Of a DNA stretch of 64,000 nt, positions 1-8,369 are shown one piece after another (within the stretch, counting starts at the first letter, position 1; each line of letters opens with the position of its first letter). A model generated the notes under the pieces. The model searched no databases. It was not told the origin of the DNA and was given only the letters and a program-made list of their open reading frames with translations. Position numbers and translations under genes: made by a program. The stretch lies in assembly GCF_902506165.1 (NCBI RefSeq), contig NZ_LR733817.1, positions 1,100,255 to 1,164,254 on the forward strand, in the 5' to 3' direction. Source of the stretch: Bosea sp. 29B (GTDB lineage: Bacteria > Pseudomonadota > Alphaproteobacteria > Rhizobiales > Beijerinckiaceae).

Positions 1-218
1 TTCTTGCGCCAGAAGGCGAGCGGGGTCGCCTCGAGGAGCGCGGCGCGGACCTCTTCGGCGCTAAGCAGCTCCTGCTCGCCGCGCGCGACGGCGGCCATGC
101 TCTCGGCATGGGCAGCTGCGTCGAAGCGGTCCTGCATCGCATCGAAGACGGCGCGGGGCACGAGCACGAGCTCCTCGCCGCCGGGGGTGGTCACGGTCGC
201 ATGCGGGATGGCGTTCAT
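1..218 (-). CDS. Antitoxin of a toxin-first TA pair, partial at window edge
   Basis: The gene starts at 218 with ATG behind a GGAGAG ribosome site and runs off the left edge, so about 72 codons are visible. The visible part begins MNAIPHATVTTPGGEEL and is rich in acidic and alanine residues, with a short segment (LLSAEEVRAALLEATPL) that may lead into a DNA-binding domain outside the window. It lies 12 bases downstream of the toxin gene in the same direction. The toxin-then-antitoxin order is usual for HigBA-like pairs. By family knowledge the antitoxin neutralises the toxin and represses the operon. The helix-turn-helix itself cannot be seen, so the call rests mainly on position. Confidence 0.6.
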   Translation of the reverse strand, partial: MNAIPHATVTTPGGEELVLVPRAVFDAMQDRFDAAAHAESMAAVARGEQELLSAEEVRAALLEATPLAFWRK

Positions 219-230
219 CGCGGTCTCTCC

Positions 231-470
231 TCAGTCATAGATACCGCCGCGCGGGGCGATGCGCGAGACGGTGATGGTGGTGGCGGTCTCCTCGAAGATC
301 ACTCGGAAATCACCGACCCGCAGGCGCTTGGCCGGCGAGCCGGTGAGCTGCTTGACGTTGCCGAGGCCATCAGCCGCGTAGCGCTCGACCTTGTCCATGA
401 TCTTGGCGGCCCGGTTGCGGTGCTTGGCCAGATCGGCAAGGGCGGCAGAGGTGTAGGTGACCGTCTTCAT
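231..470 (-). CDS. RelE/ParE-family toxin
   Basis: A 79-residue basic protein of typical RelE/ParE size. It has the usual N-terminal beta strand (KTVTYTSAALADLAKH), a helical pair around residues 20-40, and a C-terminal sheet with KRLRVGDFRVIFEE followed by TITVSRIAPRGGIY. The R-V-G-D-F-R-V core is the hallmark of the superfamily. Members act as ribosome-dependent mRNA endonucleases or as gyrase inhibitors, and the sequence alone does not tell which. It is the first gene of a two-gene leftward operon, divergent from the primase gene. Its start sits behind an AGAGGG ribosome site that overlaps the proximal operator palindrome. Confidence 0.85.
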   Translation of the reverse strand: MKTVTYTSAALADLAKHRNRAAKIMDKVERYAADGLGNVKQLTGSPAKRLRVGDFRVIFEETATTITVSRIAPRGGIYD

Positions 471-473
471 GCC

Positions 474-529
474 CTCTATATCTCATATAGAGATAATTCA
501 GTCAAGGCTGAATATCTCATTTCGAGATA
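474..529. promoter_or_regulatory. Paired palindromic operator of the toxin-antitoxin operon
   Basis: Two copies of TATCTC-N5-GAGATA lie at 479-495 and 513-529, 34 bp apart centre to centre. The proximal copy also belongs to a perfect 8-bp inverted repeat with a 3-base centre (474-492). The first copy overlaps the toxin ribosome site, and both lie between the toxin start (470) and the divergent primase start (548). Repeated palindromes at this place are typical of TA autoregulation. The same sites could also affect primase transcription. Confidence 0.7.
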
Positions 530-547
530 CTAAGGCAGCTAACCGGA

Positions 548-3373
548 ATGGCCTTCGAACAGAGATTCCTCGACGAGATCAAAGCGCGCCTGCCTGTCTC
601 TCAGGTGGTCGGCGACAAGGTCAAGCTCGCCAAGGCGGGCAAGGAATATAAGGGCCTGTCGCCCTTCTCAGCCGAGAAAACGCCGTCCTTCTTCGTCAAC
701 GACAGCAAGGAGCGCTGGTTCGACTTCTCCTCCGGCCGCAATGGCGACGTCTTCGCCTTCGTGATGGAGACGAAGGGCGTCAGCTTCGTCGAATCCGTCG
801 ACATCCTCGCCGAACGCGCGGGCTTGCAGCTGCCGGAGCTGACACCGGAGGCGAAGGCCAAGGCGGAGCAACGGCGCGATATCGCCGCGACGCTCGCCGC
901 CGCGCAGGCGTTCTACCAGCGCGCCCTCAGCGAGAGCGAACAGGCGCGGCAGTTCCTGGCCGGACGTGTGGTCGCGCCGCTTTCCATCGAGCGCTTTGGC
1001 CTCGGCTATGCGCCGGCCGACGGCAGCGCCTTCCTGAAGGCGATGCGCGCCAAAGGCTTCGACGACGCCGCCATGCTTGCCGCCGGCGTGCTGGCGCAGC
1101 CTGATGAGCCCGGCCGCAGCGCTTATGCTCGTTTCCGCGACCGGATCATGTTCCCGATCCATGACGGTTCGGGCCGGCTCGTCTCCTTTGGCGGCCGGGC
1201 TCTCGCGCCCGACGACAAGGCGGCGAAGTACCTCAACGGGCCGGAGACGGCCGCCTTCGACAAGGGCGCGACGCTCTACAACCTGCATCGCGCCCGGCCG
1301 GAGGCGCTCGGCTCCGGCCGGCTCGCCATCGTCGAGGGCTATCTCGACGTCGTCCTGATGGATCAGGCCGGATGGACCGAGGCGGTCGCGCCGCTCGGTA
1401 CCGCGATCACCGAGGCGCATCTCGAAACCGCCTGGCGGGTCGCGCCGGCGCCGATCGTCATGCTCGACGGCGACACCGCCGGCCAGCGCGCCGCCGGCAA
1501 GGTAGTGGACCTGGCATGGCCGCGCCTTGGGGCACTGTCCTCCCTCGCCTTCGCGCAGCTCGATGGCGGGCGCGACCCGGCCGATATCGTGGCGCGGGCG
1601 CTGCGGCTGGCGGCGGGCTGGGTGGCCCGGCCGGGCTATGCCAGAGAAGAGGATGCCGCCACGCTGGGCGCAGGCTGGGCGCTGGCGGCGCTGCAACGGA
1701 TCGCCGCAGCGGCCGTTCCCTTCATCGATATGGCATGGGAGCGCATGCTGGCGGAGGCCGGCCCGCTCGACCGGCCGGAGCGCAAGGCCGCGCTGGTCAA
1801 GGCGGTGCGCGGACGTGTCGACGCGATCGGCGATATCGACGTCGCCGACGCCTATCGCAATGAACTGAATCAGCGGCTGAAGGCGGCGAAGCTGCCGGTG
1901 CTGAAGCTGCTCGATGGCGGCAAGGGCAAGGCTCCCGACAAGGGCGCGAAAGCGAAGCGCGGGAGAGACCGGGATGAATCGGGTGAAGAGGCCGCCGGCA
2001 CGGTGCAGGCCGCCGCATGGGGGTATGACACCGAGAAGCTGAACCGCGAATGGGCGCTCGTCCTGATGGGCTCCAAGGCGGTCATCGTGCGCGAGCAGGC
2101 GAAAGCGCCGGTCGAGGACCGCGTCCGCGTGCTCGGCCTCGACGCTTTTCGCGCGCTCTATCTCAACCGCGTGACGCAGGTCCTGAGCGGTGACGGCAAG
2201 CTCAAGACCGTGACCTATGCCGATCGCTGGCTGCGCGACAGGAACCGCCGCAGCTTCGACGGCATCGAGTTCCATCCCGATCCGGAGAACGCGCCGGGCA
2301 CGCCGGGCTATCTCAATCTCTGGCGGGGCTTTGCCGTCGAGCCGAAGGCCGGCGCCGGCTCCTACGCGATCTTCAAGGATCATCTGCTCGCCAATGTCTG
2401 CGGCAGCAACAAGGAGCGCTTCACCTGGCTCTGGGCGTGGTTCGCCCATCTGGTGCAGCGCCCGCGCGAGCGCGTCGGGACGGCCGTGGTGCTGCGTGGC
2501 AAGATGGGCACCGGCAAGACCAAGCCCGGCGAGGTCATCGGCTCGCTGATCGAAGACCATCACTTTCAGGTCGACGATCCCCGTTACATCACCGGCCAGT
2601 TCAACGCCCATATGGCGGCCTGCCTGCTGCTGCAGGCCGAAGAAGCCGTCTGGGCCGGCGACAAGGCGGCAGAGGGCCGGCTGAAGGGACTGATCACCTC
2701 GCGCTGGCAGATGATCGAGGCCAAGGGCATCGATCCGATCCGGCTGGTCAACTATGTGCGGATCCTGATGACTTCGAATGAGGATTGGGTGGTGCCGGCC
2801 GGCATGGACGAGCGCCGCTTCGCCGTCTTCGACGTCGGCGACACCGTCAAAGAGAACTTCGACTATTTCCGAGAGATGGACGAGCAGCTCGACCAAGGCG
2901 GGCGCCAGGCCCTGCTGGCCGATCTCCTCGCCTTCGACCTCTCATCCGTCGAACTGCGCTCGATCCCGCGCACCGACGCGCTGCTCGAACAGAAGATCCG
3001 CTCGCTGTCATCGGTCGAAAGCTGGTGGTTCGGCCGGCTCATGTCGGGCACAACGACGACGAAATGCGATAACTGGTTGCCGGCGATCCCAAAGAGCTGG
3101 CTCGCCGATGACTATATCGCCACAGCCGACCGGATCGGTATCAAACGCAAGGCCGCCGATACCGAGCTAGGGATGAAGCTGCAGAAGCTCGTCCCGGGTA
3201 TCGCCGACAAACGCCAGTGCACTGACGAAACCCCCAGCGAAACGAAACGCGTCTGGCACTGGCTGATGCCGCCGCTCGACGACTGCCGCGCCGCTTTCGA
3301 AGCCGCGCTGCAACAGCCCGTGTCGTGGCCGCAAGAACCCGAGACGCGAGAGGGAGCGGGATGGAAGGGGTGA
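548..3373 (+). CDS. Phage primase-helicase (DnaG-type N-terminus, TOPRIM, SF3-like helicase)
   Basis: This 941-residue protein should prime and unwind phage DNA. Residues 5-95 follow the DnaG zinc-finger fold (YKGLSPFSAEKTPSF, then WFDFSSGRNGDVFAF). All four positions that normally bind zinc (38, 41, 59, 62) are Ser, Ser, Asp and Ser. The catalytic core is intact: FRDRIMFPI near 196-204, the TOPRIM glutamate in EGYLDV (E263), and DGDTAG (307-312). The C-terminal part has a Walker A, GKMGTGKT, near 651-658, then LLLQAEEAVWA as Walker B, and RILMTSNEDWVVPAGMDERR, as in DUF5906/D5-type helicases. The start has no strong ribosome site, but no other start fits the N-terminal fold. Enzyme type is confident; loss of zinc binding is inferred from the missing ligands. 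Confidence 0.88.
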   Translation: MAFEQRFLDEIKARLPVSQVVGDKVKLAKAGKEYKGLSPFSAEKTPSFFVNDSKERWFDFSSGRNGDVFAFVMETKGVSFVESVDILAERAGLQLPELTPEAKAKAEQRRDIAATLAAAQAFYQRALSESEQARQFLAGRVVAPLSIERFGLGYAPADGSAFLKAMRAKGFDDAAMLAAGVLAQPDEPGRSAYARFRDRIMFPIHDGSGRLVSFGGRALAPDDKAAKYLNGPETAAFDKGATLYNLHRARPEALGSGRLAIVEGYLDVVLMDQAGWTEAVAPLGTAITEAHLETAWRVAPAPIVMLDGDTAGQRAAGKVVDLAWPRLGALSSLAFAQLDGGRDPADIVARALRLAAGWVARPGYAREEDAATLGAGWALAALQRIAAAAVPFIDMAWERMLAEAGPLDRPERKAALVKAVRGRVDAIGDIDVADAYRNELNQRLKAAKLPVLKLLDGGKGKAPDKGAKAKRGRDRDESGEEAAGTVQAAAWGYDTEKLNREWALVLMGSKAVIVREQAKAPVEDRVRVLGLDAFRALYLNRVTQVLSGDGKLKTVTYADRWLRDRNRRSFDGIEFHPDPENAPGTPGYLNLWRGFAVEPKAGAGSYAIFKDHLLANVCGSNKERFTWLWAWFAHLVQRPRERVGTAVVLRGKMGTGKTKPGEVIGSLIEDHHFQVDDPRYITGQFNAHMAACLLLQAEEAVWAGDKAAEGRLKGLITSRWQMIEAKGIDPIRLVNYVRILMTSNEDWVVPAGMDERRFAVFDVGDTVKENFDYFREMDEQLDQGGRQALLADLLAFDLSSVELRSIPRTDALLEQKIRSLSSVESWWFGRLMSGTTTTKCDNWLPAIPKSWLADDYIATADRIGIKRKAADTELGMKLQKLVPGIADKRQCTDETPSETKRVWHWLMPPLDDCRAAFEAALQQPVSWPQEPETREGAGWKG

Positions 3374-3460
3374 ATCGCCTTTTCCGCGCCTCTTGGCAGA
3401 CCTTGAGGTTTGCCAGCGCGATAAGGTTGGCCACGCCAAGCTCTTGAAAACAAAGGCTCT

Positions 3461-3706
3461 GGCAGACCTGTCAAACCTGTCAGACCTTTTTGAGGGGTCC
3501 GCGCGCATGCGCGGCGTGTGTGTCAGCGGCAGCGCAACCGGGGCGTAAAAATCGCTTCGTTCCCGCTCTCGCGGGCCAAGTAGTCAGCCGGCGGGGCCGG
3601 AAATGGTTTTGTCAGGTCTGGCAGGTTTACCAAATCCAGCATTTTCAAGGGCTTGGCCTGTCAAACCTTCCTTCCTCTTCTCTTCAAAGGTTTGACAGGT
3701 TTGCCA
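3461..3706. repeat. Cluster of GGTTTGACAGGT-type direct and inverted repeats
   Basis: The 347 bases between the primase stop and the next start carry no convincing gene. They hold several copies of one motif in both orientations: 3461-3487 (two tandem inverted copies), 3611-3632, 3655-3669 and 3687-3706. Variants follow GTCAGGTYTGGCAGGTTT or its complement. A weaker copy lies around 3394-3416. Iterons of a phage origin and binding sites of a phage regulator are both possible. Confidence 0.65.
3657..3699 (+). promoter_or_regulatory. 13-bp perfect hairpin just upstream of the gene at 3721
   Basis: CCTGTCAAACCTT at 3657-3669 is the exact complement of AAGGTTTGACAGG at 3687-3699, with a 17-base pyrimidine-rich loop. 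It is built from two copies of the repeat described for 3461-3706. No T-run follows, so a terminator is unlikely. It ends 21 bases before the start codon at 3721, where it could be an operator or influence translation. Confidence 0.5.
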
Positions 3707-3720
3707 ATGGAGCGGCGCAA

Positions 3721-4527
3721 ATGAAAATCATCGGGATCGAGGCCTTCCTGTCCTGGGCCTATGTCGAGGAGCTACCGAAGGCGGGGCGTGAGCCGGTCAT
3801 GCTCGGCGGGCGCAGCGGCGGCGGGGCGAGCGGCTATGCCGGCGGCTGGGATGCCGTCTCGCAACAGGGCGAGCTGCTGGCCGAGATGGTCAGCGACGGC
3901 CGCCCGAACCAATATGGCGTGCTGCCCATCGCGATCGACTGCGGCCCGCCCGATCCGGATGCTCTCGCCGCCCATGATGCGATCTCGGCCCTCGACCATT
4001 GGGAAGTCGGCTTTCCCGATGACTGGAATCCACTCGCCGACATGAACCTGTCCGCTGCCGATATCGCCGACTGCGTCGGGCGGGCGCGCGGGCGCATCCT
4101 GCTGACCGACGGCAAGGGCCGCGTGCGCTTTCGCCAGCGCCCGGCCGAGCTGGTGCGCCATCATGCGATCATGCGCAGCGCCCCGGACTGGCAGGCGAAG
4201 GCGCCGGTCGGCAGCTTCGTGCTCGGCACCAACGGCAAGCCGGCTTGGTTCCGCAAGGTGGTGGTGACCGAGGGGGTGACATCGTTCGAACGCGAGGTCG
4301 ACGGCTTCAATCCTAAGTCGCGCCGGCCCTGGCATGATGCCTACAAGAAAATGACGCTGACACCCGATCCGATGCTCGCGGCCGTCGACCGGGCCGAATA
4401 CGAGGTATGGTTTGCGGCGCTCGACGAGGTCCGCCGGACGCTCGGCGCGCCGGGCGTGTTGACCGGCCATGTCGTGGAGCCGGCGCAGCGGCTGGCGCGG
4501 CCTTGGGAAAATCGTGTTGCGTCGTGA
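3721..4527 (+). CDS. Phage protein of unknown function in the replication module
   Basis: A 268-residue protein not matched to a known family. ATG 3721 is chosen because the frame upstream of it runs through the repeat cluster and reads as low-quality sequence. The protein begins MKIIGIEAFLSWAYVEELPK and has a glycine-rich stretch (GGRSGGGASGYAGG, about residues 28-41). Later segments include IAIDCGPPDPDALAAHDAI and many charged residues. The first 20 residues resemble starts seen in small phage DNA-metabolism proteins, but no catalytic motif is evident. It is the last gene before a strong intrinsic terminator, so it belongs to the replication transcript rather than the late operon. Confidence 0.6.
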   Translation: MKIIGIEAFLSWAYVEELPKAGREPVMLGGRSGGGASGYAGGWDAVSQQGELLAEMVSDGRPNQYGVLPIAIDCGPPDPDALAAHDAISALDHWEVGFPDDWNPLADMNLSAADIADCVGRARGRILLTDGKGRVRFRQRPAELVRHHAIMRSAPDWQAKAPVGSFVLGTNGKPAWFRKVVVTEGVTSFEREVDGFNPKSRRPWHDAYKKMTLTPDPMLAAVDRAEYEVWFAALDEVRRTLGAPGVLTGHVVEPAQRLARPWENRVAS

Positions 4528-4593
4528 TGCGTCCCCGATTGCGCTGCGACTGGAATTTGACATAGACCAGTGACGGTTCATCAGATCGCAAGA

Positions 4594-4625
4594 CGCCGCC
4601 CGGTTCGCACCGAGGCGGCGTTTTT
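4594..4625 (+). terminator. Intrinsic terminator between replication and late modules
   Basis: CGCCGCC-CGGT (4594-4604), a TCGC loop and ACCG-A-GGCGGCG (4609-4620) form an 11-bp GC-rich stem with one bulged A, followed by TTTTT. It sits between the stop at 4527 and the start at 4627. Transcripts from the primase side should end here. The packaging and structural genes would then need their own promoter or antitermination. Confidence 0.8.
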
Positions 4626-4626
4626 C

Positions 4627-5307
4627 ATGGAGGCGCGCTTGATCGGTCCGGTGCTGTTGCGGTGCGACGGGCGGCAGTTCGGCGACCTCGGCAACCTCTA
4701 TGCCGCCGCCGGACAGCGGGCCCCGATCGCGATCCGTCGCGCCGTCAAGCGCAAGGGCGAAAAGGCCCGTGGCCTGATGACCCGCGCCGTGCGCGACATG
4801 CTCGGCGTCAAGCTTCGCGAGGTGCGCCGCAAGATCAGGGGGGGGATGGAAGGCCCGGCGAGCTACGGCATCGTGGCGCGCGGCACCATCAACCTCAAGG
4901 AATTCCCGACGTTCCAGACCTACAAGGGGATCAAAGTCGGTGTCGTGCCGAACGATTGGGTCCAGGGCGAAGAGCATCTGCCCATCGCATTCCAGGGCAA
5001 GACAGGCAGGCCCAGCTCTCAGCCCGGAAACGCGGCGAAGCGCCGGGGTACCTTGAATGGCAGGATCGTCTACGGCGTCGGCAAAGGCAGGCGTCAGGGC
5101 TTCCGGTCGGTGGCCGGGGTGATGGTACCGATGGCGTTCATTGATCGCCGCTCGCAAGCCGAGTTCAACCGGGTGGCTGCCGAGCTTCCCGCAGAGATGG
5201 CGCACCAGCTCTGGGTTGTCGTCGAGGGGCTGGACGTGAAGTCCATGGCGCAGCGCGCGGCGCGTGGCCACTACATGCGGGCGCTGCGCGCGGGCCGATC
5301 GCGCTGA
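4627..5307 (+). CDS. Lambda gpZ-like minor tail protein (tail completion)
   Basis: Proteins of this family finish the top of the phage tail so that it can join the head. The 226-residue product has the pattern of lambda gpZ: an N-terminal helix with AIRRAVKRKGEKARGLMTRAVRD, then LREVRRKIRG, a central strand region with LPIAFQGKTGR, and the C-terminal run VPMAFIDRRSQAEFNRVAAELP, which parallels the gpZ end. GTG 4570 would extend the frame through the terminator hairpin, so ATG 4627 is preferred. The gene lies before the terminase, whereas in lambda gpZ sits after the head-joining gene. Family assignment is by pattern memory and is moderately sure. Confidence 0.6.
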   Translation: MEARLIGPVLLRCDGRQFGDLGNLYAAAGQRAPIAIRRAVKRKGEKARGLMTRAVRDMLGVKLREVRRKIRGGMEGPASYGIVARGTINLKEFPTFQTYKGIKVGVVPNDWVQGEEHLPIAFQGKTGRPSSQPGNAAKRRGTLNGRIVYGVGKGRRQGFRSVAGVMVPMAFIDRRSQAEFNRVAAELPAEMAHQLWVVVEGLDVKSMAQRAARGHYMRALRAGRSR

Positions 5308-5481
5308 CCTGATGCGCCCTCGCCTCGCCTGCCTCGCGACCCGCACGCTCGGAATGTTTCACGCAACCCGAAAAGTGTTTCACGGGTCCTTCCCCGGCAT
5401 CCCCCCGGCAGCGGGTTCATTGACCCGCGGGATTTCGCTAGTTGCCGGGACGCGTGAAGCGATGCACGGGAATGCACAGGC

Positions 5482-6051
5482 GTGAGCACGGGTGCACGCT
5501 TCGTTTCCGTATCGAAGGCGGCGGAAATCGTCTCGACAGCGGAGCGCCAGAAGGTCGACCGCTCGACCCTGTCCCGGTACGTCACGCGCTATGCGTCGGA
5601 GTTCAAGCCGCGCCGCGAGGGGCGCGAAACTCTGATCGATGTCGATGCTCTGCTGGAGCATCGCCAGATCAATATTCGCGTCGAGCGCGGCAGCGACGAA
5701 CCTTACAAGGCTGCGGTCAAGGTCTCCTCCCATAAGGAGCGCCGCGGTGAAGTTCAGCTCCGGCTCGACGAGATCGAGCTGGAGCGCGAGGAAGAGAAGC
5801 GCGCCTTAGAGCGCGGCGAGGTTGTTCCCGTCGCCGACGTGGTGAAGGCTGCCGAGGCGGCCATCGCCGCCTTCTCTGCGGCGCTCGACAAGGGCGAGAG
5901 CGATGCGGTCGACGATATCGCCCGGCGCACCAGGTCGGAAGCCCGCTACATCCGCCCCGGCCTGCGCGAGCTGAAGCGCAGCACGCTGGCGGCGTTCCGC
6001 AGGTCACTCGAGGACGTCCTGCCGCCGGAGGTCGGCCCGTCCGCCACATGA
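5482..6051 (+). CDS. Terminase small subunit, Nu1-like DNA packaging protein
   Basis: This subunit recognises the phage packaging site and recruits the large subunit. The 189-residue product starts with a winged-helix-like segment (residues 6-50, SVSKAAEIVSTAERQKVDRSTLSRYV), as in lambda Nu1. A charged, probably coiled-coil region follows (DEIELEREEEKRALERGEVV), where Nu1 proteins dimerise and contact the large subunit. The start is GTG and the large subunit begins 6 bases after the stop, which supports the call. The 174 bases upstream (5308-5481) contain no gene that I can support and are a plausible place for a late promoter or packaging site. Confidence 0.82.
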   Translation: MSTGARFVSVSKAAEIVSTAERQKVDRSTLSRYVTRYASEFKPRREGRETLIDVDALLEHRQINIRVERGSDEPYKAAVKVSSHKERRGEVQLRLDEIELEREEEKRALERGEVVPVADVVKAAEAAIAAFSAALDKGESDAVDDIARRTRSEARYIRPGLRELKRSTLAAFRRSLEDVLPPEVGPSAT

Positions 6052-6057
6052 GGTCAC

Positions 6058-8154
6058 ATGCTGGCTGAAGCCGTCGCGACGCGCGCCGGCCGCCTGCTCC
6101 TGACCGCGCTCTTCCGCAAAGCGGAGCCGGTCGAGGATCTGACGGTCTCGGAATACGTCGATCGCTATCGCAAGGTCTCGCCGGAATCCGGCTCGCCCTG
6201 GCCGGGAGACTGGCGCACCGACCGGATGCCGCATGTCCGCGAGCCGCAGGACTGCCTGCATCCGGATCACCCAGCGCGCCAAGTCACGCTGAAATGGGCG
6301 GCGCAGACCGCGAAGACCGAGGTCGGCGTCAACTGGTTCGCCTTCATCGTCGACCGCGCAGCCGGCCCGATGCTGACCATGCTTCCGTCGATGGACGAAG
6401 CGATCAAGTATAACCGGGTCAAGCTGCAGCCGACCATTGACGCCAGCCCGGAGCTGCGACTGCGGGTCAAGAAGGAAAATCAGCGCGACGAAGCGGCGTC
6501 GACCAGCGCCTTCAAACGCTTCGCCGGCGGGTTCAACCAAATCGTCACGGCCTCTTCGTCGAAGGGCCTGCAGATGATCTCGGTCAAGTACCTGATTGCC
6601 GAAGAGGTCACCGGCTATCCCTATGATACGGATGGCCGAGGCGATCCGCTGGAGCAGGGCAAGGCCCGCCAGAAAGCCTATACGCAAAACCTCAAGCGCC
6701 TCGTCTCCGGGACGCCCGGCCACAAGGCGACCTGCCGGATCACGGCAGCCTATGAAGAGGGCGACCGCCGACGGCGCTATGTGCCGTGCCCGCATCCGGA
6801 ATGCGGCGCCTATCAGATCCTGACGGAGGATGCGCTACAGCCCCCGTCGGAATCGACCGCCTTTCTGTCGCACTTCGCCTGCCTCTCCTGCGGAGGCATG
6901 ATCGAGGAGCGTCACAAGGCCGAGATGCTGGCGAAAGGCGAGTGGATATCGACCCGGCAGATTCCCTCGATTGACGATCCTGAGGCCGAGCCGGCTGCGG
7001 TGCCCGACGTTATCGAACCGGCCCAGATGGACCGCTATCGCTGCGCCCCGAAAGAGGGCCGCTGCCGCGAGTTCGAACCGAGCTATGAGCTCTGGACGGC
7101 CTATTCGCCGGCGGAGACTTGGCAATCGATCTGGGAAGGCTGGGAGAAGGCCAAGGCCTCGCCGGTCCTGCTCAAGGTCTTCACGCAGCAGACGCTCGGC
7201 CGCGCATGGGAAGATGGCGCCGGCGAAGTCGAGCATGAGAAGCTGCATGCCGCCCGCGAGGAGATCAGGGCGCGGATCGCTACCGCAGATCATCCGCTGG
7301 CGACTGGCATGATCGACCTGCAGGGCGACCGCCTCGAATGGGGCGTCTGGACCTGGGGTCCGCTGGCGCAGGGCGTGCTGCTAGACCGCGGCATCATTCC
7401 GTTCGCGCCGGAGACGGTCGAAGCCCTCGCCGGCATAGACGAACTGCTCGCCAGGACCTGGCCGGCGATGACCGGCGGCATACTCGAGGTCGCGCGCTGG
7501 GGCATCGACGGGTCGAACTGGTCGAATTGGGTTCGTTCGATCGCAGCAGGCCGCGGCCACAGGCTCTTGGTTCTTGAGGGTGCGGAGAAGAAGACCGCGC
7601 CGATCGTCGGCACGCCAAAGCGGCTGCCGATCAAGGACAAATACGGCCGCGTTCTGTCGAAGGCGATCGTCTATCCGACAGGCGTCTTCGACCTGAAGCA
7701 CACGGTCTATCGGGGCCTGCGCCAGTTCGTGGCGGGGCCGCTGGAAGGCGGAGCCTGGCTCCCCGGCACGCTGCGGCTGCCAAAGGAGATCGTCGACGAG
7801 GCTTACTGCCGCCAACTCACTGCCGAGGTCTGCATCGACCCAGCGCAGGAGGCCAAGGGCAATGCCCGGCGCAAGCTTCATGAGAAGCCGGGCGATCACC
7901 GGATCTGGGTGAAGCGGGCCGGCTGGGCAAACGAAGCGCTCGACATCGTCGTCGGCTGCCGCGCCCTCGCCTGGCAGCTCGGCCTCGACACCATGGGCCC
8001 GGTTCAATGGGCGAAATGGCGCGAGCGCCTGGCGCCGCCGGAAGGCGTCGCCGATCTCTTCGACGGGGTTCCGCCACCGGCATCGGCCGCGCCGGCGAAG
8101 CCTCAGAACGACATGTTCGCGCGGCTCGCCGCGCTCAACAACGCACAGGACTGA
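6058..8154 (+). CDS. Terminase large subunit, lambda gpA family
   Basis: The packaging motor and nuclease that fills proheads with DNA. The 698-residue length fits the gpA family. The N-terminal ATPase carries a Walker A-like WAAQTAKTE near residues 80-90, where gpA proteins have the same non-classical pattern, and a Walker B, KYLIAEEVTGYP, near 178. A zinc-ribbon-like insertion with CPHPEC and CLSCGG lies near residues 244-282. The C-terminal nuclease starts with TGMIDLQGDRLEWGVWTWG near 415. It follows the small subunit by 6 bases and its stop overlaps the gpW start, so the two are translated together. Confidence 0.95.
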   Translation: MLAEAVATRAGRLLLTALFRKAEPVEDLTVSEYVDRYRKVSPESGSPWPGDWRTDRMPHVREPQDCLHPDHPARQVTLKWAAQTAKTEVGVNWFAFIVDRAAGPMLTMLPSMDEAIKYNRVKLQPTIDASPELRLRVKKENQRDEAASTSAFKRFAGGFNQIVTASSSKGLQMISVKYLIAEEVTGYPYDTDGRGDPLEQGKARQKAYTQNLKRLVSGTPGHKATCRITAAYEEGDRRRRYVPCPHPECGAYQILTEDALQPPSESTAFLSHFACLSCGGMIEERHKAEMLAKGEWISTRQIPSIDDPEAEPAAVPDVIEPAQMDRYRCAPKEGRCREFEPSYELWTAYSPAETWQSIWEGWEKAKASPVLLKVFTQQTLGRAWEDGAGEVEHEKLHAAREEIRARIATADHPLATGMIDLQGDRLEWGVWTWGPLAQGVLLDRGIIPFAPETVEALAGIDELLARTWPAMTGGILEVARWGIDGSNWSNWVRSIAAGRGHRLLVLEGAEKKTAPIVGTPKRLPIKDKYGRVLSKAIVYPTGVFDLKHTVYRGLRQFVAGPLEGGAWLPGTLRLPKEIVDEAYCRQLTAEVCIDPAQEAKGNARRKLHEKPGDHRIWVKRAGWANEALDIVVGCRALAWQLGLDTMGPVQWAKWRERLAPPEGVADLFDGVPPPASAAPAKPQNDMFARLAALNNAQD

Positions 8155-8369
8155 TGATGGCAACCGATGCTGAAATGCTTGCGGAGCTCGAGGCGGCCCG
8201 CGACCGCATTCTGCGCGGCGATCAGGCGACCTCTGTCATGGTCACGCCGAACGCGCACCGCGTCGAATTCGCTCCGCCGAACCTCGCGCGGCTGGATGAT
8301 CGGATCGACGATCTGAAGGCGAAGGAAGAGGGGCGCCCGCGCCGCGGGGCGATCGGCTTCGCCTTCTGA
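8154..8369 (+). CDS. gpW-like head completion protein
   Basis: A 71-residue protein. In lambda, gpW closes the filled head below the portal before the tail attaches. The order A, W, B is as in lambda. The sequence fits the family: an N-terminal helix (DAEMLAELEAARDRILRGDQATSV), then HRVEFAPPNLARLDDRIDDLKAK, which resembles the gpW strand-helix unit. ATGATG at 8154 overlaps the terminase TGA, and its own stop overlaps the portal start at 8369. It is shown from the first ATG. Confidence 0.85.
   Translation: MMATDAEMLAELEAARDRILRGDQATSVMVTPNAHRVEFAPPNLARLDDRIDDLKAKEEGRPRRGAIGFAF

Noticed and set aside
668..2896. 742-codon open frame on the minus strand across the primase
   Set aside because: It is the GC-rich shadow of a well supported gene. 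Its residues are Arg/Gly/Ala-rich without a fold, and it lacks a ribosome site.
5350..5390. Two TGTTTCACG half-sites that resemble parS
   Set aside because: They are direct repeats 22 bases apart, not the TGTTTCACGTGAAACA palindrome, and no ParAB genes are near.
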